From: Eumeta japonica
Lineage: Eukaryota; Arthropoda; Insecta; Lepidoptera; Psychidae
DNA: 64,000 nucleotides
Assembly (NCBI GenBank): GCA_005406025.1
Contig: BGZK01001021.1
Coordinates: 62,001-126,000, forward strand
Direction: 5' to 3'
The position numbers and the translations under genes were made by a program. Under the pieces are notes generated by a model. It ran no database searches. It had not been told where the DNA came from and was given only the letters and a program-made list of their open reading frames with translations. Numbering within the stretch: the first letter of the stretch is position 1; each line of letters opens with the position of its first letter. Below are positions 1 to 13,200 of this stretch, in pieces.

Positions 1-1021
1 AATAAATTTTTGTCTTGTGTGGAAAGCGAACCTCATAGCATTAGATATGGTCACTAGCAATTATGCCAATCAGACAGTCAAAATCATTATAATGTGCAAC
101 ACATTTATGACGAGAGGTGCATCGTATGGCCACATTTGAAATATGGAACGAAAAGAATTGCATTGTTGGTAGCAATTTCTTTTCATATACTAAAATCTAA
201 TTGATTACATAAGAACTACTTTATGATGAATTCGACTTAGTATGCTTTGTATTAAACAATTTATATTGCAAAATTTCAAAATACACTGAAAGCGAATTTT
301 ATTGTTTTCTCTTTATTAGAATCATATTATGCTCCTCCAGCATTTAATATTGTAAGATAATCTTATATTATTACTTTCGTGATATTAAAGCGGCAGCCTG
401 TGATACAAAAGACGAGATTGAACTCTGCTAGTTTCCACCACTAAATATTCATATATGTAGAGGTGCAGACAGCTTCTTGGTTCTTGGGAACCTTTGAAGG
501 TTCATAAGAATCTTCAAAAGATATGCGATTATCCCAAAAGATCTCTATGGGAAACATTAGCAATGGTTGCAAATATTAACAATACCACAACTAAAAAACT
601 TTCTTCAACAATAAAAAATGTGATATGTCATTGAATACATATATATACAGAAATACTGAAAATAGGGAGTATAATCCAGTTGCAGGAAATCTTTAATATC
701 ACACTATGAGATCTAACACAATTTTTAATTTAAATACACAAGTTTAGTTGTTTGGTTCATATAAAATATGAATGTAGTATGTTTAATCATCAAATCTATC
801 ATCAGTGTAATTTTGAGAAAACAATATAATGTATCACAGAGACTTATGAAATCCTTATATTTTTTTATCACCATCCTAATACACATTTATCATAATACAA
901 AACTTTAATCTCACTTGGCAAACAGTATACTAATAACGAAACGATTTTTTACATCCAGACACAGTAGCAGCGGAAAAACTTTTCAATAAGGTTTTTTATT
1001 GATAAATTTCCCAACGTTCAC
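1..1021. other. Ogdh intron, no gene seen
   Basis: AT-rich sequence between Ogdh exon 14 and its next exon off the window. No coding frame or clear repeat. Confidence 0.6.
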
Positions 1022-1275
1022 CTATGTGAGAAGGTGCCTCTCTCGACATCCTCTCCGGACAGCCGAACGTGTATGCCCTCCTTGAGCAGAGAGCCGAACG
1101 CCATGGCCTCGGCGAGCGCCCAGTCCACCGTGCGGTTCTCCACCATCTCCATTCTGGTCTTCAGAATACGCAACAAACCCTTGTGGATCTCGAACTCAGC
1201 AGCGTTAGGTGGCGGGCTCGAAAAGCGTTTACCGATATGGACCAAGGTTTCTTCTACAACGCCGGAGGGTGGCAT
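1022..1275 (-). CDS. Ogdh: Ogdh coding exon 14 (last in window)
   Basis: 254 bp, acceptor GTTTGCAG, donor ATAG|GTGAAC. Contains [60 protein letters not shown] and [11 protein letters not shown], then a codon split after two bases. The next exon should begin by completing Arg and reading HHVLHDQ-like residues; it is beyond the left edge. Confidence 0.95.
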
Positions 1276-4200
1276 CTGCAAACAGTAAGAGAACGATTTA
1301 TTCTTCTGATTTCAAAAAAATATAATAGTCTACAAAATACCTTCTTTTATTCCAATATGAAAAAAATAAAGAGGAGAAACTTAGGTTTTCCACTTTTCTG
1401 TTTATTTTGATATTCTCAAACTGCATATCATAATATGAATATGTACCATTCACATGGTAATATTTTATAATGGGACATATATAAAATTGATTAATGAAAA
1501 ACAATCTCCACTAGGCAGCTCACTTTGTTTTCAAAAATAATTAAACCAGGAGACTATGTAAATACATATCCTAATAATGAAATACATTCTGGATATGGTA
1601 CCTTCAAGGGGTCCTTGCCCTCGAAGAAGCCAGACCAAGGCGAGTCGAGCCAATCTTTGTATTTGATATGTGTTTCCTGTTTCGCCTGAGTATAAGCATC
1701 CTCACAAATCTTCTCATATTTGTCCTTCACATCTTTTACTTCCGCCGCGGTGACGACGCCTTCGGCGATCAACTGGTCCGCATACTTTTCCAGAACTGAT
1801 GATATAAATAAAAAATATTTACACAATTTTTAATATTTTTTATACAATGTTAATAGTGATGTTTACTTGTTATTTTCCATTTGGACAATTAATCTTGATT
1901 ATATGCAACACAAATTAATCCACAGAGGTGCCTAATGCATTTGACTACTATAAAGCTCTATTTTAATACATATGCAATAATTTTAAATGTAAGCTAGTTT
2001 TTTTTTTTTTTAACATATACAAAAACACACAAAAGTTTATCAAGTTTTGTATATTTTAAATGTTGCTTTATCAAGTGTATATTATTATTCAATCTCCTTT
2101 TAAAAACAATTACCTTTCTTAGAACCTCAAACAAAACAACTGGTAATTTATTAATACATATCAATGACAATGCTCTTAATTGTTTTTTAAATAATAAACT
2201 TTTCGTGTTGGACTTCAAGTTTACCATCAGAGCTAAAATCGGTTTGAAAACTAATTATTATTCAATCTAATCATAAAACGCTGATAGTTCAAAGCTATCA
2301 AGTGGTTTTGAAAATGTTATGAAGTCTACAAAGCAACTATTAAAAAACAACCTAAGTTTTGAAAGTAACTACACAGGTAAAAATTGTGCATTGTTTTTAA
2401 CTCAGATTATTTTTAATTGACCCAATGGTGACGCATTCTCTTCTGCAATTTTTTGTTTCAAATGAATCTATTATCATAGTTTGTATAAATTCCATAATCA
2501 ATACTCTCACAATACTATATAGACTTAATTCCTTTAGTATCCACACAAAAAAACATGCCTAATCCTACAAAAGAGGTAAATCTAGGTCAGACTTTAATGT
2601 CAAAACATATTTATAGTGCTCGATTTTTATCAGCAGAATGGTATGACTTAACAAGTAAGCTAGACATTGAGACAAGTCGCCACAAAATACACATACCCGG
2701 TTTAGTGTTCCTGATCTTGCGGTACATGAGGGGCTGGGTGAACATCGGCTCGTCGACCTCGTTGTGGCCGTTGCGGCGGTACGACACGATGTCGATGACG
2801 ACATCCTTGTGGAAGGTGGCGCGCCACTCGGCCGCCACGTTGCATACGTGCATCACGGCCTCGGGGTTGTCACCATTCACGTGGAATATCGGAGCGTTAA
2901 CCACGCGGGCCACGTCTTAAGAGAATACATGGTCATTATTAGGTGAAGCAAATCCTCTATATGATCATTTTGTGGTATACTTTTAAAAAAGTATTAAGCA
3001 AATAGGCACAAAGTTGAATATAATTATTCATGTTCATGTTCGCATGCAATATGAATGATTCTCTTTGCAAAATTAATAAAATACTTTTTCTATTTTTTAA
3101 TGTGTGCCATGTGTAGATTATTTCAAACATTAATATGTTATCATAGAAAAGACTTTGTGTTGAGTTTATGTTTTATGTAATATAGAGATGAAGATATAAA
3201 CATAAACATAATCTATTATTTTCAGCAGCTACAAAATGAAAAAAACAGTATATTTTTGGTAACTTTTAAAAAATTCATACAAGTTATAAACAAATTCCAT
3301 TATTATTACTAACTAATTTAATAAATTATTTTTTTTACCACAAAATACCACGAAGCTGTATGGTGAAGTAAAAACTGTTTATGTCACCATACATTTTTGA
3401 TTTTAATTGATTTTCATTTTACAAATACATATTAAATGAAATACAATTCAGGAGCCATCACAAAGGTGTGCTTTTCACTGATTATTATGTCATACATTAT
3501 CTCATTATATCCAAACAGCAATTTTATATATAGTTATGTAAAATTGGTTCATATACTATAAAGCAATTGAATACATCTCTAAAATGTTAAAGTGCCAAAA
3601 AAATTGGCAAAGAGCATGTCGGACCATGCTCATTATAGATAGGGTTCCGAAACCGTTATTACAAAAAGTGCACTAAAAATGAAAAAAGTAGGTTGTTAGA
3701 CTTTTTCCGTGTTCCCCCACACAGAATAGTTATAAGCACTTTAGTCGCTTATAACTAGAAAAACAAGTAGGTATGTCTACTATTACTATTAAACTAATGT
3801 AAACTAAAATGCATCAGCAAGTGCGTATCTTCATAGGACTTACGTCCTTTTGTTGAGAAGTACAGTTTTTTTAGCAATAACCCAAAAATAGTATATCTGA
3901 TTGTATTCAAAATAATTTTCATTAAAAGTATTTATTAATGCAAACTTTGTAATTTTTTTCATATTTTTGGACATACGGTTTACAAAACAGGGGGGGACAA
4001 TTTCTGCAAGTTTCGGAGCGATTTTTCCGAACTTATTTATGTAATTAGAAAAATTGATCAAAACCTAAGTGTTTTTGAAAGAACTGTCAAAATATGTGCC
4101 ACTTGTTGATGTTTGCTAAAAAAAATTTCTTTCAGCTCTTGTATGCCGTGCTCCCCCTAGAAATATTTATCTTTATTGTTTAACCACCAAACTAAGTAGC

Positions 4201-7200
4201 AGCTCGTACAAGACGCCTATACTATGAATTTCATCAATATAGGTCTTATAGTTTTTGAATAAAATACCTGTGACACACAGATAAACGGACATGAAGAAAC
4301 TATAAGGGTTCCGTTTTTGCCATTTTGGCACGGAACCCTAAAAAATGCATACAAAAAATCAAAACTTAATTAGAAAAGTACTTTTTAAGAATCAAGGATA
4401 TATTTGCTTCATATTGCATTACCATTTTATAATCATTTTGACAATATACAATTAATTAGTTTATCTCACCTGTGCAATAAGCAGAGGAACGCGAATGCCT
4501 AGGATCAGTAGTGAAACCGATCTGGTTGTTCGCGACAATATGTATAGTGCCGTGCGTTGTGTAAGCTGGTAGGTCTGACAAGTGCATGGTCTCAAATACC
4601 ACTCCTTGGCCGGCGAACGCGGCGTCGCCGTGCAGCAGAATAGACATAACCTAAGAGATACATTAAGATAGTATTTTAATGAAAAATTTATTAACTTGTT
4701 TTAATTTAGATATGTATTTTATATTATTATTTAAGTAGACTATTTGTTGTCTCCAAAATGGTCCCCCTTATAGAAGTATTATTACATCGTACTACAAGAG
4801 CGACTAACATTTTTCTTAACTACTTAATAACTTGTTTATCACGGAATGATTCCAAATCATATATTTTTAGTATTTAAACAATTCAAAAGTTTAAATAACG
4901 AGTGGTCATGTATCAAATTTAATTGTCTAATTTGAAGAAAAATTAATTGTTCACTTTTGTTTTGGGAGATAACAGAAATACTAATTCATTAAAAACAAAT
5001 ACACTATATTGACATATTCAATCACATTAAAATATTAAAATAAATATGACATAATAATTATACAGACTCATATCATGTTCAAATCCGGGACTGAATATTT
5101 AAAAACAGTGAATCTATAAGAAGCATACCTTCTTGCCCTCGTTGTCGCCGCGATAAAACTGTTCAGCCCTGGTCTTGCCCTGTACCACAGGGTCGACGGC
5201 CTCCAAGTGTGACGGGTTGGCGCAAACGGCAAGGCGGATATTTTTGTTCGTAACTCGATTCAGACGCTCAATATACGTTCCCAAGTGGTACTTAACGTCG
5301 CCGGAACCCTATTGCGGAATTTAAATTAATATGCTTGCAATCTGAGAAATTGAAATTGCGACGGTCACGTCAAATACGAGCTTGAAAGACATGTGATTTC
5401 AAGTTTTTAGAAAATTATAAATCATATTTGCTTCGACATATTTAGTGTTAGATAAATCGTTCTCAGTAAGTACATTTTTTTGTGACTATATGAAACTCAC
5501 ATCGTCCTCTGCCTCTAAGCCAGCAAACTGAGTGAAGAGCTGATGCAGTGGTTTGCGACACACATTGGCCAAAACATTGAGGCGACCTGAAAACCACCAT
5601 ACATTGAAATACCATCTTTTTTATGACCAAAATCTATATTTATGTTCAGATGAACCAATAACAATTAAAATTTAAAATATCAATATTTATAAGAATTATA
5701 CATATTGAGTTTCGATTATATAAGATTTGGACATGTGAAACCTTAACTTGAATGTGTACTTATCTTGATACGTATATGTTACTTATGGTTGAGATTATAC
5801 TGGCACTCAATACATACAATCTTAGTTTTAATATAGCATACTAATATGGAACTTTGTACTGTAATTCAATAACCTCTGTGTGGCATTCCCATGATGATGG
5901 ACTCGACACCGAGTCGAGTGGATACATCTATGACTTGCTTCATAGCCGGAATTAAAATCTCGCAGCCTTCAAGACCGAAGCGTTTCTCAGATGACCATTT
6001 CTTGGCTAAGAAGTTTTCAAATCTATGCAAAATAATGGAAAAATAATGCAATTTAAAGGATAGAATTTAATGTCATACATAAAAAATGATGCTTGTAAGC
6101 TCATGAATGTTTATTATTATTATTAAAAACTCATGCCTATTTTTCAAAAGGATAGGCAGAGATTATACAGTTCCATGTGATACGATATTTGCATATCTAT
6201 CTTGCCTCACTGCGAGATACATCAATAATTTCATACAAGCTCTTTGGTTTCGGGGTGTTCAAAATTTGGCCTCTTTTCAATATTCCAACAATTTGGTCTA
6301 TATAGAATTTTTGAGGCGATCCTTGCAAATCTTTCCATCACAAACATTCGCTCTGTAAATTCATTTTGTCAGTCTACTTTTCATTTCATATGAATGTTAT
6401 TTAATTCATTATAGTGGAATCTCAATAACTCGAATGTCAAGGAGAATGCAAAAAAATTCGAGTCAACGAGTTTTCGACTTAACAAGTACTTCGAGATACA
6501 TATGACTGTGTCGACAAGGAACTAACATAACGTTCACAGCTGTGTTACTTAGACAGTTTCATGAATGTATTCATTCATGCATGCGTACAAGACAAAAACA
6601 ATAGATTAGAAGCCCTGAACCCGACATTCATTTTGGAATTTATTGGTATACATTCATTTTGGAATTTATTGGTATTATTTCGTGGAATTCCAAGACGTCA
6701 TTATATTTTACCAACTACAACTTACGAAGTCCTCTTTTTGAAATTCGAGTTATAGAATATAAATATGTATTATCAATACTTCGTAGAGAAATAACATTTT
6801 GTTCTAGTTACGAAGTCTAAATAATTTGACATACCGCATATTTAGGGGTTCTTCAGAAGGGGATGGCAATTTTTTTCAACTTACTGAGGATTTTGACTTA
6901 ACGAGGTTCGAGTTATTGAGATTCCATTGTATTTCTAATTTCATCTTAAATGTGCTGTTGCATCCAATATATAAAAACGGCTGTAGTAAACCCTAAGAGA
7001 TGTTAATGCATACAAATACAACAACAAACTCACTTGTAGTCTCAGATATGGAACAGCTATATTTTTCTGATTAAATATATTACATGCATGTTTCTTAAAA
7101 TGATTGTCTATGGATCTACAAATTAATTAATTAATTTAAATAAATACATACTCAATTTTTCATTTAAAAAATTGCAAAGGATATAGATCCAGTTTTTATG

Positions 7201-10200
7201 ACATACTTTTATTTATAGTTAATGAAATATACTATTTAATGAACATTTTCAAAACCGTAACATTAATTACTAATTTTTACCTGTAACTTCAATCACATGG
7301 AAACAGAACCTTTATTATGATATGTAAATAAGCTAATCTTTTAATAAATATTTTGATAAATCTAGATGCGCAGTGTCATAGGTACTTGTATGTATATATA
7401 AACTTATGTAGTGTAGGAATTTTCTGATATTTTTCGATAGGCCAAACCATAGTTAACAATATTAGAAATATTAAAAAATATAGCAGTTACTCTATTTATC
7501 AATTAATAACTTTTTCCTATGGCCTCGCCCATTTGAATTAAAAATCTTGATCTTCATTGAAACCTCAATTCCAAACCTGATGCACTATACTGATCTTGAT
7601 CTTGTGTTTCAATCTCTCTCCCTTTCCCTCTAGCTCTCGCTCTGTCACTCCATATCATGCCTTATTCTATATCACCTCTAATCCCCTTCTCTCTGTTTCT
7701 CTCACTATGAATCCTTATTTCCCTCCTCGATATAGTGCTTTCTAACAAAGTTAGCAAATAAAAATGGCAAATAAGATAAGTAGTTAATAAGTTATTTGAA
7801 TGTATTTTTTTTATAACTTACTCAACATGTATTGGTGTAATTGACAATATATGCAAATAAATAAATGACTGACAAACGATAAGTAGCCCATGTCATTCTC
7901 TGGGGTTTAAGCTTTCTTCGAACTAAAATACATCTAAATCAGTTCAGCAGTTCAATTGTGAAAATGTAACACATAAAATTATTTTTAGATTTATAATATA
8001 TTTTAAAATACATTTTACGACCTTAATTCAATATAGTACATTAAACATTATTTTAAATAATGCAAAACCTTTCTTTTAACTCATTTCAAACCATCTTTGT
8101 ATCAAACAAAATTGATTCACTGATTTGGCAGTAAAAATGTGAGTTACTTTTGCACTTAGAATACACAAGCATTGACACTAAAACTAATTCATTAATGTAC
8201 AATCCATTCTAATTACCCAGCAGCTCTTGTAAGTCTAGCCAATATAAGCCGTTTCTCGTCAGGATTCATTTTGGTGACACCAGGAGGCTCCATGCGCTGC
8301 CTGATCCAATTACATTGTTCCAGAGAATTTATAAACATAAATTCTATGCCGATATTATTGCAGTATGCTTGCTCGAGACGATTCAGGATCTCCCTAAAAA
8401 ACAAAATCAAACAAATGTAAAATACCATTTGGTTATATATAAAAAAACACCAGATCTATTCAAGTGATTTCATTACAGTCTTACAATACTAATTTTTAAA
8501 TAACTGATTTAGCATTTTTTCATGAATAAACATTGTCGATTAATCGGGCCTGCAATTTGACACATATCAAATTTTTTTAAACCAACTAAATTTTCGTGAG
8601 ATTTTGATGGTACAAAATGTATATCTCGCCTCAAACCATGCTGAAGTTATCCATGAAAACCTAATTTAAAAATTCACCTACGTGCCTGTACTGACAGACA
8701 AAGTTTTTCAAAATAGTCTTATTGTATTGTGTTGCAGTGCCTAAGTCAGCCACAATCAGTTTTTACCACCTATTTTCAATGTACAGACATGACGTTTCTA
8801 TAGTTTTATTATATGTACAAATAAGAAATAACTTAGTGATGATCTCGAAATATTTTACTCAGATATTTTTTTCTAACACTTTTTGTTTTTAACTTTTTTT
8901 ATGTAGCAGGCATTTTTCTTTTCCATACAAAAAAATGGGCTACCTTAAAAACTATTTGACAGCAGACAAATCAAACGTCACTGCCATGTAATAAAACTTT
9001 ATTGTATCTTCTAATTCACACCTTTTTAAACAGAAATAAAAAATATTCATTAACGTAAAAGATTTTATTTCTTAAAGATAACCAAATTTTTATTCAATAT
9101 TTTCAGTAGACATTAACCATCCTATATTATTTATAAAACCATTGATATGGTTAAGAAATTTCATTGCATGTTTTTATTTATTTTCATATTATTTGTTCAT
9201 ATAAATTTATTACAAAAAAATATGTCAATATAGTTTATATTTCTGATCATAGAAAAAAACTATGGCTTACCTAAGTGGTAATGCTTTGTCTTTTTCCCCA
9301 ATAAATGTTGTCGATGGCAGCTTGAACACTCTATCCATGTCCGCTTCATCTAAAAATTATCGAATGTGCTTATAAGAGAGTGCCACTCTTATCAAATCTG
9401 TGAATTTATTGTTTGATAAATAATGTTAATTGTTTATTACTTGCTGTAAAGCTTTTGCAAGTGACTTTTTCAAATGAAATGAAAATCGGTATAGCTAATC
9501 TAAGACAATTACTTAATCTGTTTTTTTTTATAAAATAAAAACCATACCCATTAACCAAGAAATTGAAGCAAAATATAGACATAAATATATGAAAATAGCA
9601 TGTTATGTGGAAAAAAATTATAAATATATATAGAGGAGTAAGCACATACAAAGCATAGATTAGATAGAAAATATTATAGGTACAACTTAATAATCATATC
9701 CCTTTACTAGCAATTCATTATTATGTGCATGATTCGCCAATTTGTAGTATTGTTTTTAAATTAAAATCAATCATTGAAATTTTAAAAATAAACGACAAAC
9801 TATTTTCTTTTATTTTTAATGAAATTGTAAAAGTTTTAAACAATATTTCAATATAACGTAAAATAGTCTAAATCATCATCAAAAACTGTAGAAACTCTTA
9901 ATTATGTTATATCAACCTTACAATAAATGAAGCACACGATTTCAAAGATCGGATAAGTTTCAAACAGATCGTGCAATTTTTTGCCACAACAATAAATATA
10001 TATACACAGTAATTGCAACAAATCCAATAGGGTCAGTCATGCGAGAGATTGAATGAAATGAATGTATACCTTAGTGAGTGCGATAGTGAATGAGGACTCA
10101 ATTGTGAAATGGAAAATAAGTGTTAAAAAAAATGATTGGCGTGCTAGCCGAGGACGAAGTGCTGTAACACCCATCTCAGACAGTTATGGCAATTTTCTGA

Positions 10201-13200
10201 AATCTCACTTGAACAACAAAAATCGGTGCATTAATGAAAGATAAAAAAAAAATACGAAATAAAGACGATCCAAGTTAAACATAGAGAAAAAAGTAAAATT
10301 AATTTGGAAAAATAAATCGAAGGTAAAAGTCACGCTAAAAACTGCATTTAAATTTTCCAATAGATTGACAGCTATTCAATTACTCTTGCAGTTTCTGCGT
10401 GCGATAAACAGACCAATTTCAAATTTTACTACTCAATTAGAAGCCATAACCGTCCGTATTTCATTTTTATACATAATCCATAGAGTATTGGCGGTATACA
10501 GTGAGCGGACGGGCGGCGAGCGGTTCAGAGACTACGTGTTGTGTCCCTTACCAAATCTGTAGCTGTTGTGTATCACCTCCCTCTGATTTTTACCCGCCAA
10601 ATGAGCGTTGGCAATTTCCAGGGGGTCCAATTTCGCTATATGATGTCCCCGGATCTGTTTTTCGGTTATACACTCGTTTAGTATATTTAGCATTCGCCGC
10701 ATTTAAATCGATATTATTGAATTCTTTGGGCACATTAAAATAAATTAGGCTAACAAAATCAAACAACTCAGTATAACAAGCGAAAATAGAAATGTGAAAA
10801 CAATAAATAAATTAGAATGATACTATGCTCGTTTTGTATTATAAATGCCAGTATCAGAAAAATAAAATACATGATGTGTTTTCTTTGTTTAAAATAAATA
10901 TAACAACAATTTTAACCAGTAAAACACGCACAGATACACATTTTTTAAAATAAAAGTTAGTATGTGCCAAACTCTCACAAACATTAGGACGCTCTATAAC
11001 ACATGGTAAAAAATGTTTTAGTATTATGTAAAGGAAGAAAGGAATTAGATCGACACATTAAATTACATTACTTGTGATTTACAGTTATACCTATATAAGA
11101 TCAATTTGTAAACATTACTTAATTGCATTACCTACCCCTATCATCTAAAAAGCTTGTGGATGGATGTTTAGAATAACATAGTGTGTTCAATTTACTACAA
11201 AACTTTCAATTCTAAATATTGCCTATACAATATATGCTACATGTGAACTTTAAATGGATGAATGAGTATCAACAAGCTAAATTACTTTCTCCTCTAGTAA
11301 AGGAATATGATTGATTTTACTTTTAAAATGAAAATTATTACTACAGGAATTAATATCGCTGTTATTTTCGCCCTATTAATAATATAACAATAAATAAACA
11401 TGATATGTGCGTTATTATTTTTTTTTAATAATGGATTAAAACTTTTTAGTTATTAGTTCTATGGTGTTATATTTTTATGTTACAACAGTTAATTACAAAC
11501 ACTGACCGATATTAACAAAAAAGCTAGTCTCAAATATACTCAATAAATATTCAGCTATTCCATATTATTGTTATTCAAAACAAAAATTACCTATTAAGCA
11601 TTATAAGTGACAATCTTATAAGATAAAGTCTTAAGGATAAGTGATACCCAACACCTAGTTTTCTAAACTACACTTTTCTTTTGCACAAAGAATCAATATG
11701 ATACAATACACAACTAATCTAAGATGCGACTAAAACTACTAACTTCCGTCCACCTTCAAAAGCTTCGATTCATTGTAGAAACTACATCTACTACAAGATA
11801 AGAAATTTTCATACTTGACCGAGTGCTGACAAGTTTTACGATACTTCTGAAAATACATCACAAATCTAATCTACCCAAATTACATAAAAGGAGCATTAGA
11901 GTGAGTATACAAGTGATTCCCATTTTTTATCTTCAATCAAAAGAAAACGCAATACCTCTCCAGTTAATTTTACAAGTGGAAATCGCAATGGGTCGTGAAC
12001 TAAATTCATAATAATATTTCAAAATAACAAGAAATTACGTACATCTAAAATTAATGCATCACTGGCAGTAATTTCATTTTAACTTTTGAGGAGGATGTAC
12101 CACACTTTATATTGAATGAAATTTCTATTTTTTATCCTTTTTTATATACAATCTCCATATATAACAACATAATCCATCAGCGACCAAACATATAATATGG
12201 CACATCGGCATGTTGAAAGAGGAAACTGGTCATATGAAACAATCAAAATATTTTACAAATCATAATTTCATAATTTTCAAAAATATGTGTCATATAAATC
12301 TGAACTTATTACAAAACAAGTTTTATCAAAGGTTTATAGATAAAATATTTAAAAAAAACTGTAATTTATAACAAAATACAAAACCGATCAGTTAACGACC
12401 CATCAATTCCCCACCAAATACCCTTTCATACCGAATCTAAAGTTCTGCCTAAAGACGGCCTCGCTAACGAAGCCGCGGACTTGGCCCTCGCCGGCCGCCC
12501 TCACCGCCGTGTTGCCGGAGGTGATGCCGAGCGGGTCGAGCTGCGCGACCAGATGACCACGCGACTATGGTTCGACACATAATGCCAATAGAGTGACGAT
12601 AGGAAATTTTATGATGTAGAATTTCATTGTTAGTACACAAAAGTCGCGGTTTATGCGATACAGGAAGCCTTATGTTATATATTAATATTAAGGATTTAGT
12701 AAACAGTATTGAATTAAGAAAATCACAGTTCAGAAGTATGTAGGTGATGACGTGCATGTTGATCTAAATTCAATACGATAATTGTTCATAGTTGATGATA
12801 GTATTATTTAGATTAAACACATTGACATATAACAGAATTAGATGTGAAACTTGACAAGTGAGCATTAATTTAAAGATAAGGCTGCAAAATCAACAATGTA
12901 ATAATTCATCATCTATACCCTAAATTTGAATAGTGTTATTGTAAATGTAATTCAAACTTTGACTTGCATTTGTACAAGCTACACAATGTACCAATTCTGG
13001 GCACTAGTCTTTTCTAAGAAAAGATAAGTGGGCCTTATGCATGTTAACTCAATTAGTGTTAGAAACGTGGCACTTTATTGAAGATTCTAATGTGCCATTT
13101 TGTCATACAGATTTCGTAATGCCTCCTTCACCATTAAATCAAGAAATAATTAATATTTGGCATTTGCTTGTAGATTGGAAAAACACTCAATGGTGCCCGC

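Noticed and set aside
1034..1410. Plus-strand frames opposite Ogdh exon 14
   Set aside because: Shadows of the GC-rich minus-strand coding exon.
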